A stretch of DNA of 64,000 nt from Parafrankia irregularis (GCF_001536285.1 NZ_FAOZ01000011.1:163130-227129); one strand, 5' to 3'; shown: positions 53,161 to 62,440, numbered from the stretch's first letter. The notes: generated by a model not told the origin, from the letters alone. Program-made: numbers and translations.

Positions 53161-53778
53161 GTGGACGTGGCGTTGCGGCAGGCGGCCGAGGCTGCCAAGG
53201 GCTTCATGCCACCCGAGGAAGGACAGGCGCTGCATGCGGCCGCCGCCGAGCTTCCCGGCGGTGGGCTCATCTGCGAGATCGGCACCTACTGCGGCAAGTC
53301 CACCCTCTACCTCGCCGCGGCGGCCCGGCTCGTCGGCGCCGTGGTCGTCACCGTCGACCACCACCGTGGCTCGGAGGAGAACCAGGCGGGCTGGGAGTAC
53401 CACGACACCACGCTCGTCGACGAGCGGAGCGGGCGGATGGACACGCTGCCGACCCTGCGCTCCACGCTGGAGGCCGCCGGCGTCGAGGACGTCGTCACAC
53501 CCGTCATCGGGCGCTCGGAGATGGTCGGCCGCTGGTGGTCGACGCCGATCGACCTGCTTTTCCTGGACGGCGGGCACACCGAGAAGCAGGCCCAGGCCGA
53601 CTACGAGGCCTGGGCCCGCCATGTGCGTCCCGGCGGCCGGCTGGTCATCCACGACGTGTTCCCCGACCCGGCGGACGGCGGCCAGGCGCCGTACCACGTG
53701 CTGCTCCGCGCAGTCCGGGACGGATTCACCGAAATGTCGCGGACGGGATCCCTGCGGGTACTCCGCCGGCTGTTCTGA
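53161..53778 (+). CDS. Class I SAM-dependent methyltransferase (Methyltransf_24 type)
   Basis: A 205-residue protein. Motif I is ICEIGTYCGKSTLYLAAAAR, the acidic strand-2 end is VVVTVDHHRGSEENQ, and LLFLDGGHTEKQAQADYEAW, a hallmark of this subfamily, follows, then GGRLVIHDVFPDP. GTG at 53161 is preceded by GAGGAG at 53147-53152. The substrate is unknown. It is convergent with the toroid-protein gene 50 bp downstream, itself part of a methyltransferase/glycosyltransferase operon, so a common pathway is possible. Confidence 0.87.
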   Translation: MDVALRQAAEAAKGFMPPEEGQALHAAAAELPGGGLICEIGTYCGKSTLYLAAAARLVGAVVVTVDHHRGSEENQAGWEYHDTTLVDERSGRMDTLPTLRSTLEAAGVEDVVTPVIGRSEMVGRWWSTPIDLLFLDGGHTEKQAQADYEAWARHVRPGGRLVIHDVFPDPADGGQAPYHVLLRAVRDGFTEMSRTGSLRVLRRLF

Positions 53779-53828
53779 GCCGCGTCGGCCCGCCCCTGTC
53801 GGCAGGCCCCCGGGTCAGCAGGCCTGGG

Positions 53829-55043
53829 TCAGGCCCGCGGCGACTCGTCCGCGGGCTGCTGGTGGGGGCTCTGGGAGCCGGGCTCCGGGGAATCGGGGGC
53901 CCGGCGGGGTCCGGGCAGGTCGGCGTGCGGTGCGGATGCCCCGTGCGCTGCCGATGCGGGCTGCAGGGCCTCGGGCAGGCCGTCGCCGCGGAAGGCGCGC
54001 TCGGTGGGCCCGCCGGCGAGCGTGTCGACGGCGAGGATGACCGCGGCCGCGGTCCAGGTCGACTGCTCCTCCGGCCAGTGGCACTGGGCCACGAACTGCC
54101 AGCCGGTCCAGTAGGCGCCGTCCGCGGTGCGCAGATGCTGCATGTTGCGCACCATCCGGGCGGCCTCGTCGGACTCGCCGGCGAGATGCAGCGCGATGGC
54201 CAGCTCGCAGGTCTCCGCCCCGGTGACCCACGGCTCGTCGTCGACACAGCGGATGCCGAGGTCGTCCACCACGAAATCGTCCCAGCGGCTGCGCAGCCGG
54301 GCTCGCGCCTCCGCGCCGTGCAGCGCGCCGCCGATCACCGGGTAGTACCAGTCCATCGACCAGCGATCCCGGGAGATGAAGTTCTCCGGGTGGTGGCGCA
54401 GGGCGTGCCACAGCCGGCCCGCCGCCAGCTCCCAGCCCGGTTGTGGATCGTCGACGAGCGCTGCCAGCCCGAGCCCACAGCGCAGGCTGTGCAGAGTGGA
54501 CGAACATCCCGTCAGCAGCGCCTCGGGGTAGTCGTTCCCGGCGGCGTCGCGGGCCCACCAGATCTGGCCGGCGGGCGCCTGCATGTCCACGACGAAGTCG
54601 AGCGCGGCGCGGGCGACCGGCCACAGCCGGTCGACGAACGCCCGGTCGCCGGTGGCGAGCCAGCGGTGCCAGAGCGCGGTCGCCACGTAGGCGCACTGGT
54701 TGTTGTCGGCGAAGTCCTCCGTGATGACACCACCGACGGTCTTGGCCGGCCAGGAGCCGTCCGGGCGCTGCTTGCGGCACAGCCAGTCCCAGGCGGCGTC
54801 CGCGGCGTCGACGCGCCCGGCGATCAGCAGTGCCATCGCGCATTCCAGATGATCCCAGGCGTCGGTGTGCCCGCCCGGGAACCACGGGATGGCCCCGTCG
54901 GGCTCCTGGGCGGCCGCTATGGCGTCCGCGGTGGCACGTAGCTGGGCGGCGTCGAGGATCGATCCGGTCGGCGAGGCGTCAGAGGATGCGTCAGGCGAGG
55001 CGTCACTCGCCGGCACGCGGGCCCCCCACGGTGAGGTGATCAC
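53829..55043 (-). CDS. Alpha/alpha-toroid (prenyltransferase/squalene-cyclase-like) protein
   Basis: A 404-residue protein with repeated helix pairs such as QEPDGAIPWFPGGHTDAWDH, QRPDGSWPAKTVGGVITEDF and TADGAYWTGWQFV, i.e. QxxDGxW repeats as in squalene cyclases and prenyltransferase beta subunits. No DxDD-type catalytic motif is seen, so it may instead process or bind a polyprenyl or glycan. It starts with GTG at 55043, inside the 3' end of the methyltransferase gene (41 bp overlap); a start at 55018 would shorten it. Third gene of the GT4-methyltransferase-toroid operon. Confidence 0.75.
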   Translation of the reverse strand: MITSPWGARVPASDASPDASSDASPTGSILDAAQLRATADAIAAAQEPDGAIPWFPGGHTDAWDHLECAMALLIAGRVDAADAAWDWLCRKQRPDGSWPAKTVGGVITEDFADNNQCAYVATALWHRWLATGDRAFVDRLWPVARAALDFVVDMQAPAGQIWWARDAAGNDYPEALLTGCSSTLHSLRCGLGLAALVDDPQPGWELAAGRLWHALRHHPENFISRDRWSMDWYYPVIGGALHGAEARARLRSRWDDFVVDDLGIRCVDDEPWVTGAETCELAIALHLAGESDEAARMVRNMQHLRTADGAYWTGWQFVAQCHWPEEQSTWTAAAVILAVDTLAGGPTERAFRGDGLPEALQPASAAHGASAPHADLPGPRRAPDSPEPGSQSPHQQPADESPRA

Positions 55044-55791
55044 CTGCCGAGCGATCGGACGTCCGGGCCGGTGGTTGAAGTCGTGGTTTGCGCAGGTACA
55101 GCACCAGGCTCTTGCCCAGGACCGGGTTGAGCAGCTGTTCCGTCCGGCGGGTGATCGCCGGCTGGCGCATCATGTCCCAGACCAGCAGCCGGTGGTAGAG
55201 CTTTGTGGCCCGATGGTTGTCGTCGTGCACACCGACCAGGCACCGCAGCCACCAGTACGGGGCGTGCAGCGCGTGCGCGCGGTGCTGGCCGATCAGGTCC
55301 AGGCCACCCGCGCGCAGCTTCGCGACGAGGTCGTCCTGGCGGTAGATGCGGACGTGGCCGCCCTCGACGTTGTGGTAGTCGTCCGACAGGGCCCAGCAGA
55401 TCCGCTCGGGAAAACGCGCGGGCACGGTGACCGCGGCGAGTCCGCCGGGGCGCAGCACGCGGGCCAGCTCGGCGATCGCGCCGGCGTCCGCGGGGAGGTG
55501 CTCCAGCACCTCGGCCGCGATGATCCGGTCGAAGGTGCCGTCCGCGAAGGGCAGCGACAGCGCGTCACCGCGCACCGCCCCCGCCTGCCCGCCCGGGGGC
55601 ACCTGGTCCTCGGCGGCCATCGCGCCGAACATCGCGTTCACCCCGGCCACCTCGTCGGCCGAGTAGTCGAGGGCGATGACCCGGGCACCGCGGCGCAGCG
55701 CCTCGAACGAGTGCCGGCCGGCACCGCAGCCGAGGTCGAGGACGAGGGCCTTCCCCGGGACGGGAAAGCGGTCGAAATCGACGGTCAGCAT
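55003..55791 (-). CDS. Class I SAM-dependent methyltransferase (Methyltransf_11 type)
   Basis: A 262-residue enzyme. Motif I VLDLGCGAGRHSFEALRRGA, then VIALDYSADEVAG, GDALSLPFADGTFDRIIAAE and LEHLPADAGAIAELARVLRPG. The C-terminal ~110 residues hold aromatic and positively charged patches, suggesting a lipid or glycan substrate. The ATG at 55791 overlaps the glycosyltransferase stop by seven bases (TGA at 55785-55787), so translation is coupled. Middle gene of the operon. Substrate unknown. Confidence 0.88.
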   Translation of the reverse strand: MLTVDFDRFPVPGKALVLDLGCGAGRHSFEALRRGARVIALDYSADEVAGVNAMFGAMAAEDQVPPGGQAGAVRGDALSLPFADGTFDRIIAAEVLEHLPADAGAIAELARVLRPGGLAAVTVPARFPERICWALSDDYHNVEGGHVRIYRQDDLVAKLRAGGLDLIGQHRAHALHAPYWWLRCLVGVHDDNHRATKLYHRLLVWDMMRQPAITRRTEQLLNPVLGKSLVLYLRKPRLQPPARTSDRSAGDHLTVGGPRAGE

Positions 55792-57146
55792 GCGGCGGAT
55801 ACCTGGTTGTCGTGGCCGGCGGTCGGCCTGGCCTCGCGGAGCACCTTCTCGTACCAGGCGGCGGTGCCGGCCGCGGCGGCCTTCCAGGAGAACAGTTCCT
55901 CGACCCGGCGCCGGCCGGCGGCACCCATCCGCGCGCGCAGCTCGGGGTCGTCCTGCAATGTCCTGATCGCGCCCGCGAGCGCGTCGGCGTCGCCCGGGGG
56001 CACCAGCAGCGCGGCCTCCCCGCTCGGTCCGGCCACCTCGGGCAGCGCGCCGGCGGTCGTCGCGACCAGCGGCAGCCCGCAGGCCATCTCCTCCACCGCG
56101 GGCAGGCTGAAGCCCTCGTAGAGCGAGGGCACCACGGCGACCTCGGCGGTGCGCAGCAGCTCGACCATCTCGGGCTGGGGCACATTGGACCGGAAGGTGA
56201 CCGCCTCGGTGAGCCCGAGCTCGACGACCCGGCGCTGCGCCGCCCCGCCCTCCCGGACCTTCCCGATGCACACCAGGTGCGCCGGGCGCTCGACCCGCAG
56301 CTTCGCCAGCGCCTCGAGCAGCACCATCAGGCCCTTGAGGGGGACGTCCGCGCTGGTGACCACCACGATCCGTCCCGGGACCTGGGTGCTGGCAGCAGCG
56401 GCCTGGCCGCCCTGGCCGCCCTGGTCGCCAATGGGTTCGGCCGGGCTCGGGGTGAACACGTCGGACTCGACGCCGAGCGGAACGGTGTGCATCAGATCAA
56501 GCGGCACGTTCATGTCGGCGACGATCTCGTGCCGCGAGCTCTCCGACGGCACCACCACACCGTCGAGACCACGGGCTACCCGTCCCTGCATGGGCAGGAA
56601 CGAGTACCAGCGACGAACACCGAGCCGGGCCCGCCGACCGGTCGTCGCGGCCAGGTGCAGACGGCGGTCGACGGTGATCGGGTGGTGGATCGTGGAGACG
56701 ACCGGGATCCCGTAGGGGCGCAGCGCCCGGCGCAGCGGAAGCAGGCCGTAGCCCAGCGTCTGGTTGTCGTGGACGATGTCGAAGTCCGGCCGGCCCTGCC
56801 CGCGCCGCGGGCGCAGCGCCTCGAACGCCCGGATCGAGAACGCCAGTGGCTCCGAGAACTGCCCGGTGCGCATCATGCCGAACTCGGCCACGTCCGCGAG
56901 GGACCTGAACTCCCGGAACCCCGGCCAGCGGAACGGATCGCCGTCGCGGTAGAGGTCGAGGCTCGGCAGTTCGGTGAGTTCCACGCCCGGGTCGAGCACC
57001 GGGTAGGGCGGCCCACTCACAACGTGGACCTGGTGACCTAGCGTAACCAGTTCACGCGAGAGGTGCCGTACGTACACTCCCTGGCCACCACAGGTAGGCA
57101 GACTTCGGTACGACAACAACGCAATCCGCAACGGTGCGCCCTCCAT
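55785..57146 (-). CDS. GT4 family glycosyltransferase
   Basis: A 453-residue GT-B enzyme. It begins MEGAPLRIALLSYRSLPTCG with the donor/acceptor loop GGQGVYVRHLSRELVTLGHQ. The C-terminal domain carries the GT4 E-x7-E motif in SLYEGFSLPAVEEMACGLPL. ATG at 57146 is preceded by AGGAGG. It probably adds a hexose from a nucleotide sugar to a lipid or polymer acceptor. First gene of a tightly overlapped operon with a methyltransferase and a toroid protein. It is divergent from the tetR-like gene. Confidence 0.9.
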   Translation of the reverse strand: MEGAPLRIALLSYRSLPTCGGQGVYVRHLSRELVTLGHQVHVVSGPPYPVLDPGVELTELPSLDLYRDGDPFRWPGFREFRSLADVAEFGMMRTGQFSEPLAFSIRAFEALRPRRGQGRPDFDIVHDNQTLGYGLLPLRRALRPYGIPVVSTIHHPITVDRRLHLAATTGRRARLGVRRWYSFLPMQGRVARGLDGVVVPSESSRHEIVADMNVPLDLMHTVPLGVESDVFTPSPAEPIGDQGGQGGQAAAASTQVPGRIVVVTSADVPLKGLMVLLEALAKLRVERPAHLVCIGKVREGGAAQRRVVELGLTEAVTFRSNVPQPEMVELLRTAEVAVVPSLYEGFSLPAVEEMACGLPLVATTAGALPEVAGPSGEAALLVPPGDADALAGAIRTLQDDPELRARMGAAGRRRVEELFSWKAAAAGTAAWYEKVLREARPTAGHDNQVSAAC

Positions 57147-57491
57147 CGCTCGCGGCCTCCTACGGGTCCCGCGAGCCCGTGGACAGCGCCGTTGCTGGAA
57201 CACTAGGACATTAGACGCCGATCTTCACGGAATCCGGATACTTTCGGCTGCTTTCGGGCAAATCCGACTACTTAGCGTAGTTGGTGCCACGGCCGGCCCG
57301 GACGTCGTTGTCCGTACATTGGGCAGCCGGTTCCTTCGGGCACGAACCATCCGCGACCTGCCAAGTCCCGTCCTGGAGCAGGTCCGGCAACCCAGGCCGC
57401 GCCCCCGGCCGGGACCCGGTCCACCTCCCACGTCCTGCGGCTACGCTGTGTGGTTTCCGTTGGGCTGCGGTCAGACGCCTACCCTGGACGG
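57147..57491. promoter_or_regulatory. Divergent promoter region of the GT4 operon and TetR gene
   Basis: This 345-bp stretch has a short inverted repeat ACTAC-TTAGC-GTAGT (57267-57281) and a CTTTCGG direct repeat at 57241 and 57251. Such dyads could be a TetR operator; the match is too short to be sure. Confidence 0.4.
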
Positions 57492-58271
57492 ATGGCTCCC
57501 GATGATCCGGCCGAGGACTGTCCGCGGCCGCGTCGGGGCCGCCCCCGGGACGCCACGATCGACGATCGGGTCCTGCGGGCCGCCGTCGAGGAGCTGGCCG
57601 ACCAGGGCGTCGGCGGCTTCAGCGTCAACAGCGTCGCGGCCCGCGCGGGAGTGGCGAAACGCGGCATCTACGCCCGCTGGCCCACCCGCGACGGACTGGT
57701 GCTCGCCGCCCTGGGCACGTTGGCCGCCGGTCTCGTGCCACCCCGGACCGGCTCGCTGCGCGCGGACCTGCTCAGACTGGCGCCGCAGGTCGACGCCGTC
57801 TTCACCGAGCCGCGGATGTCGATCCTCGCCCGCTGCCTGGCCGAGCTCTCGCGTTATCCCGACCTGTACGCGGCCTTCCGGCGGGAGTCGGTGGACCGGT
57901 GCGCGGCAGCCGTCCAGGACGCTTTCCACGACGCCCGGCTGCGCGGCGAGACCCGGCCGGACCTGGACACCGATCTGGCCGCCAGTGCCTTCCTGGGCGT
58001 GCTGCTGACCCGGCAGGCGTTCGGGCGGCAGGCTTTCGGCTACGGCAGCCCACCTCCACCCGGCGGCCCACCTCCACCCGGCGGCCCACCTCCACCCGGC
58101 GGCCCTGACCCCGGTGGGCCGGACTCCGACGGCCCGGACGCCGCAGGTGGGCCGGACGGCGCAGGTGGGCCGGATGCTGCTTGGTCGGTTACCGCCTTCC
58201 ACCGCAGGCTCGTCGAGTACTCCCTCGCCGCGGCCCGGGATTCCGCCCCCACCCTGCCCGCGGGTGGGTGA
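57492..58271 (+). CDS. TetR/AcrR family transcriptional regulator
   Basis: A 259-residue repressor. The HTH region includes RRGRPRDATIDDRVLRAAVE and GGFSVNSVAARAGVAKRGIY followed by ARWPTRDGLVLAAL. The C-terminal ligand domain carries an unusual loop with a PPPPGG triplicate and Gly/Pro/Asp repeats (~187-225). The ATG at 57492 is preferred over an upstream GTG at 57450. Divergent from the GT4 operon, which it may repress (inference from position). Ligand unknown. Confidence 0.88.
   Translation: MAPDDPAEDCPRPRRGRPRDATIDDRVLRAAVEELADQGVGGFSVNSVAARAGVAKRGIYARWPTRDGLVLAALGTLAAGLVPPRTGSLRADLLRLAPQVDAVFTEPRMSILARCLAELSRYPDLYAAFRRESVDRCAAAVQDAFHDARLRGETRPDLDTDLAASAFLGVLLTRQAFGRQAFGYGSPPPPGGPPPPGGPPPPGGPDPGGPDSDGPDAAGGPDGAGGPDAAWSVTAFHRRLVEYSLAAARDSAPTLPAGG
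58049..58102 (+). repeat. 18-bp tandem repeat in the TetR gene
   Basis: CCCACCTCCACCCGGCGG is repeated three times exactly (58049, 58067, 58085) and encodes PPPPGG units; a candidate for length variation between strains. Confidence 0.85.
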
Positions 58272-58345
58272 CGTGGACGTCCCGGCCAGTGGTCGCGGTC
58301 GCGGTCGCGCGGCTGTGGGGGCGCGGCTGTGTGTGTGGCGGGCGG

Positions 58346-59689
58346 TCAGAGCTGCGAACAGCTGTCCGGCGCGGCCGTGCCGTCGGTGGCGAAACGCGCG
58401 TTGATCCAGGCGGAGAGGTCCCGCATGGACGCGTTGACGACCGTGAGGTGGTCGGCCAGCTGGTAGCGGCGGTACTCCACCGGGCCGCCAGCCGCGCACA
58501 GCGCGCGGACCACGTTGTCCGTGGTGGGCTGGCGGATCACGGTGTCCAGGTCGCCCTGGAGCACGAGCTTCGGCGGCCCCGGCTTCTCCAACTGCTGCCA
58601 CTGACGTTCCAGGGCGCCGGCGAACGGCTCCGTGCGCAGTGGATCGCTGGTGAACACGCTGGTGACGGACTCACCGGTGCTCGCCTGCAGAAGGTCGATC
58701 GCGCACCGGTTGTGCGCCACGGCGCTCAGCCTCCGGCCGGTGGTGGTGAGCAGGCCCGCCGGGTTGACAGCCGGATCGGCGGCGGTGACACCCAGCACCG
58801 CGAGCAGCAGGTAGCCGACGCCCCCCGGCGTCGCCAGCAGCTCACGCAGGGACGTCCGCACATCGGCCAGGGGCGCGGTCGCCGCTACCCCACGTACCCG
58901 CAGGTCAGGCGCGTAGGCGGTGGCGAGACCACTGGCGGCGAGCACCGCCTGGCCGCCCTGCGAATACCCCCAGAGGACGACATCACGGCCCACCTGGGCG
59001 GCCGTGAGGGAGCGCGCGGCCCGGGCGGCGTCCAGAACTGCCTTCCCCTCGACGTCGGCCACGTAGATCGGGTGCTCACCGGGCCCGCCGAGTCCGGTGT
59101 AGTCGGTGATGGCCAGGACGTTCCCATCCCTGGCGAGCTGGAGCGTCCCGCCGACGGTGGACAGCGGCGAGTCCGCTCTCGACGGAGCGCAGCTGTCGTT
59201 GATCCCGGTGGTCCCGTGGCCGAACGCGACCAGCTGGCGGCCGGCGGGCGGAACAGGCGTGCCTGCCGCCGGGGCCACCACGAGACCCGTGACGAGCCGG
59301 TCCTCCCCGCCCGGACCGGTGGAGTGGTACAGCATCCGCCAGGCCCGCAGGCCGTCCGGCGCGGTCACCGGGGCGGTCGACACCAGCTCACCGGGCTTCC
59401 CGGCGGGCAGGTCGGCGAGGTCCTCGGATCCGGTGCGGCCGTTGACGGTGAGGCCCTTCAGGCCGTAGCCGCTCAGCTGGTAGCTGGCGGTGGACGTCGC
59501 CGTTCCGGTTGCCGTGGGCTGATTCGTCGTTTTGGACGTCCTCGTCGGCGCGGTGGCCGACGCCACTGTCGGTGCTGTTGGACGCAGGGCCGTGGCGGAG
59601 GTCGAGCGCGCGGTGCAGGCCGCGAGTGGCGTGGCCAGAGTGGTGACGCCGAGGGTGAGGCAGAGGAGACGGATCCGGGGTCTCGTCAC
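58346..59689 (-). CDS. Secreted lipoprotein lipase-like alpha/beta hydrolase
   Basis: A 447-residue protein with a lipobox LAAC (Cys25) after a short hydrophobic signal, then a Thr/Ser/Ala-rich linker. The alpha/beta hydrolase domain has nucleophile elbow GYSQGGQAVLAASG (GxSxG), upstream LVAFGHGTTG, a likely acid in LQGDLDTVI and a C-terminal His in LADHLTVVNAS. It resembles the LIP (secretory lipase) family. Cell-surface hydrolysis of ester substrates is likely; the natural substrate is unknown. It is convergent with the TetR gene. Confidence 0.87.
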   Translation of the reverse strand: MTRPRIRLLCLTLGVTTLATPLAACTARSTSATALRPTAPTVASATAPTRTSKTTNQPTATGTATSTASYQLSGYGLKGLTVNGRTGSEDLADLPAGKPGELVSTAPVTAPDGLRAWRMLYHSTGPGGEDRLVTGLVVAPAAGTPVPPAGRQLVAFGHGTTGINDSCAPSRADSPLSTVGGTLQLARDGNVLAITDYTGLGGPGEHPIYVADVEGKAVLDAARAARSLTAAQVGRDVVLWGYSQGGQAVLAASGLATAYAPDLRVRGVAATAPLADVRTSLRELLATPGGVGYLLLAVLGVTAADPAVNPAGLLTTTGRRLSAVAHNRCAIDLLQASTGESVTSVFTSDPLRTEPFAGALERQWQQLEKPGPPKLVLQGDLDTVIRQPTTDNVVRALCAAGGPVEYRRYQLADHLTVVNASMRDLSAWINARFATDGTAAPDSCSQL

Positions 59690-59949
59690 CCCGAAAGGTT
59701 ATGGGCGCTTTGCCAGGGTCGGCACCATCTGAGTGTCAGCTGTGTTTCCGCTGTCCAGCGGGGTGGCCCGCTACCCGCCCGCTGCCCGCCCGCCGTGCAC
59801 CTGCCGTGCACCTGCCGTCCGCCCGGTGTCCCGGTGGGTTTCGGGCCCGGCCCGAGGCCGGAGCGGAGCCGCCCTGTGGACGTGAGACCCTGGATTTACC
59901 TACGGCGCTGCCGCGCGCGGTCCGTTCGATCCCCAGGAGGCCCTCGACA

Positions 59950-60789
59950 GTGACCACGTTCGCGTCGAACACCCTGGCCCTCGGGCCGGACGCAATCAGC
60001 GCTGACAGCCTCGCCAAAGCTGGCCTCGTCATGGTCCTGCTGATCGTCTTCGCAGAATCCGGGCTGTTGGTGGGGTTCTTCCTCCCCGGCGACTCCATGC
60101 TGTTCACGCTGGGTCTGCTGATCTCGCGGGATGAGGTGTCCACGCCGCTGTGGCTGGCCTGTGCGCTGATCGCCGTCGCCGCCATCGCGGGTGACCAGGT
60201 CGGCTATCTCTTCGGCCGAAAGGTCGGGCCGGCACTGTTCCGGCGCCAGGACTCGCGGTTGTTCAAACAGGAGTACGTCGACCAGGCGCAGGAGTTCTTC
60301 GAGAAGCACGGCCCCCGGTCGATCGTGCTGGCCAGGTTCGTCCCGATCGTGCGGACGTTCACCCCGGTGATCGCCGGCGTGGGCCGCATGCACTACCGGA
60401 CCTTCGTGACCTTCAATGTGATCGGCGGGCTGCTCTGGGGCTGTGGCGTCACCGTTCTCGGCTATTACCTCGGGAAGATCGCCTTCGTTCGGGACAACGT
60501 CGAGGCGATGCTCATCCTGCTTGTGCTGGTCTCGGTGCTGCCGATCGGCGTGGAGTATCTGCGGGCCCGTCGCAGAAAGGCCGCCGCCGCGGCCACCGGC
60601 AGTACCGGGGGCCAGTCCACGGGCGCGGGCGCGAGTGGTGCGCACGATCCGGCCGCGGGCGGTCGGACCTACGCCGACCAGCTTGCGGGCACACCGGCGG
60701 GGCCGGGCGAGAGTGAGCAGACGATGCGAATCGAGCGGAACCCGCGGCGTGGAGGTGGCGGCAGGCATTCGGCGCCCCGGAACCGCTGA
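59950..60789 (+). CDS. DedA family membrane protein
   Basis: A 279-residue protein of the DedA/SNARE-associated family. Landmarks: ESGLLVGFFLPGDSMLF, GDQVGYLFGRKVGPALF, then the signature FEKHGPRSIVLARFVPIVRT followed by FTPVIAGVGRMHYRTF, and two terminal helices. The family supports membrane homeostasis, including lipid-carrier or phospholipid transport. A ~75-residue Gly/Ala/Arg-rich tail is extra. GTG at 59950 is preceded by CCAGGAGG. Confidence 0.92.
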   Translation: MTTFASNTLALGPDAISADSLAKAGLVMVLLIVFAESGLLVGFFLPGDSMLFTLGLLISRDEVSTPLWLACALIAVAAIAGDQVGYLFGRKVGPALFRRQDSRLFKQEYVDQAQEFFEKHGPRSIVLARFVPIVRTFTPVIAGVGRMHYRTFVTFNVIGGLLWGCGVTVLGYYLGKIAFVRDNVEAMLILLVLVSVLPIGVEYLRARRRKAAAAATGSTGGQSTGAGASGAHDPAAGGRTYADQLAGTPAGPGESEQTMRIERNPRRGGGGRHSAPRNR

Positions 60790-61133
60790 GCGTCGTCGCG
60801 CGGGCTGGTCGCCGGCGAGCTTGCCTCGCTCGGGATCGGCCCACGCAACTGGCCGGGTGACTGTGCTGTACCGAGAGGCCACCCGAGCCGACAGCCGGGC
60901 GCGAAGGCCTGAAACGAAAAGGGTTCCGGCGGGCAACCCACTGATACGGGGGGATTCAGTGGGAGACACCCGCCGGAACACAGCTACCGTATCCGCCCGG
61001 TCGGCCCTACGTCGCGCCCACAGCCCAATTATCCCCGAAAAGATGATGAACTAGCGCAAGACGGGCATAGTGTGGTTACTTTCCGTATTTGAAAGTCCAC
61101 ATTCTGGTTGCCCTGGGTGACGTTGGGTGGCGA
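60790..61133. other. Intergenic region between dedA-like and PII genes
   Basis: This 344-bp stretch between two convergent genes shows no gene or clear hairpin. Confidence 0.4.
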
Positions 61134-61472
61134 TCAGAGGGCGTCCATGCCTCGCTCCCCGGTACGGATCCGGACAAGACCCTCCACCGGCAGGACCCAG
61201 ATCTTGCCGGCCCCGCTGCTTGCCGACGCCGCCGCCCGCCGGATGACGTTCACCACATCAGGCGCGTCGACATCGGGCACGATCAGCTCAAGCCGGACGT
61301 TGCTCACGGATTCGTCATGGAAGACGTTGCCTCGATACGCCTGCGTACGCCAGAGCTCGAGGCCGAAGCCCGTAACCTGACTCAGGGTCATTCCTTGCAC
61401 CCCGAACGTCGTCAGTGCGGCGCGGACATCATCCACGCGGTGCGGGCGCAGGATCGCCGTCACGAGCTTCAA
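61134..61472 (-). CDS. Orphan PII-family regulator lacking the T-loop tyrosine
   Basis: A 112-residue protein, the exact PII length, from a TTG start (61470-61472 complement). It begins MKLVTAILRPHRVDDVRAAL, carries QGMTLSQVTGFG, and ends GKIWVLPVEGLVRIRTGERG, typical of PII. In the T-loop the usual YRGAEY reads YRGNVF, so the tyrosine modified by uridylylation or adenylylation in GlnB/GlnK is Phe. No amtB or glnD lies nearby. It may bind ADP/ATP and sense nitrogen or another signal without covalent modification. TTG is chosen because the family sequence starts there; the frame is open to 61565. Confidence 0.8.
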   Translation of the reverse strand: MKLVTAILRPHRVDDVRAALTTFGVQGMTLSQVTGFGLELWRTQAYRGNVFHDESVSNVRLELIVPDVDAPDVVNVIRRAAASASSGAGKIWVLPVEGLVRIRTGERGMDAL

Positions 61473-61621
61473 GACCCGGCTCCACCTCTGGTGGCGTAAT
61501 GATGTTTCATCGCGGAGAAGCGTAAAGCCCACAGATGACAACGCGGTCTCGCGATTGTCATCCAATCCGGCGGATGCCCGTCAATGCGGGCGTCATCCGA
61601 TCTCGACGAGAGGACCGACCG

Positions 61622-62164
61622 ATGTCCCTGCTGGACCGGAACACCGCACCGGACCCGCTCGACCTGCTGCCCGCCCTGCCCTCGTTCGCTCTGACCAGCA
61701 GCGACATAACGGATGGCAGCCCGCTCGGCCTGGACCAGGTGTACGGGGGTGCGGGCGGCGCCGACCTGTCGCCGCAGCTGTCCTGGAGCGGCTTCCCCGC
61801 AGAGACCAAGAGCTTCGCCGTCACCTGCTTCGACCCCGACGCGCCCACCGGCAGCGGTTTCTGGCACTGGGTGCTCGTCGACATCCCGGCGGACGTCACG
61901 GAACTGGCCACCGGTGCCGCCAGCGGTGACCTGTCCGGTCTTCCCGTGGGCTCGTACCACGTCCGCAGCGACTGGGGGACGCCGAACTACGGCGGTGCCG
62001 CTCCCCCCGAGGGCGACCGCCCGCACCGTTACGTCTTTGTGGTCCATGCCGTCGACGTGCCGAAGCTCGAGATCGACGCGAGCGTGGCTCCGGCCGTCGT
62101 CGGCTTCAACCTCACCTTCCACACCCTGGCCCGGGGCGTCCTGCGGGCGACCTACCAGCGCTGA
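61622..62164 (+). CDS. YbhB/YbcL family (PEBP-like) protein
   Basis: A 180-residue phosphatidylethanolamine-binding-like protein. Conserved blocks are SPQLSWSGFP, KSFAVTCFDPDAPTGSGFWH followed by WVLVDIP, and the later DWGTPNYGGAAPPEGDRPHR. The ligand-pocket Asp and His are present. Function in bacteria is unclear. A hairpin terminator with a T tract lies 137 bp downstream. It is divergent from the PII gene. Confidence 0.9.
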   Translation: MSLLDRNTAPDPLDLLPALPSFALTSSDITDGSPLGLDQVYGGAGGADLSPQLSWSGFPAETKSFAVTCFDPDAPTGSGFWHWVLVDIPADVTELATGAASGDLSGLPVGSYHVRSDWGTPNYGGAAPPEGDRPHRYVFVVHAVDVPKLEIDASVAPAVVGFNLTFHTLARGVLRATYQR

Positions 62165-62301
62165 ACCTCAGCCGCCCCCACCCCAGGGCGCGACCCCGGC
62201 AGTCGCTGCCGGCCACCCCGAACGTGGTGGCCGGACGCCCGTCCTCGCGGGACGGGCTCCCGCGGATGTCACCCCGGTCGCCGGTTACCTGGTCGCCAAC
62301 G

Positions 62302-62337
62302 GTCGGCGCCGACCCGTTCGTCGGCGCCGACTTTTCT
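62302..62337 (+). terminator. Intrinsic terminator after the PEBP gene
   Basis: Arms GTCGGCGCCGAC (62302-62313) and GTCGGCGCCGAC (62320-62331), each self-complementary, around CCGTTC, then TTTTCT. The best intrinsic terminator in the window. Confidence 0.8.
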
Positions 62338-62440
62338 GTGCCTGTGTCTGGACGGTGATCCGACAGCGTTCGGCGTCGGCGCAGCGGTTTCACGCGCGAT
62401 ACGGTGAGCGGGTAGTGGCAGTCGACCAAGGGGAGTCGGT

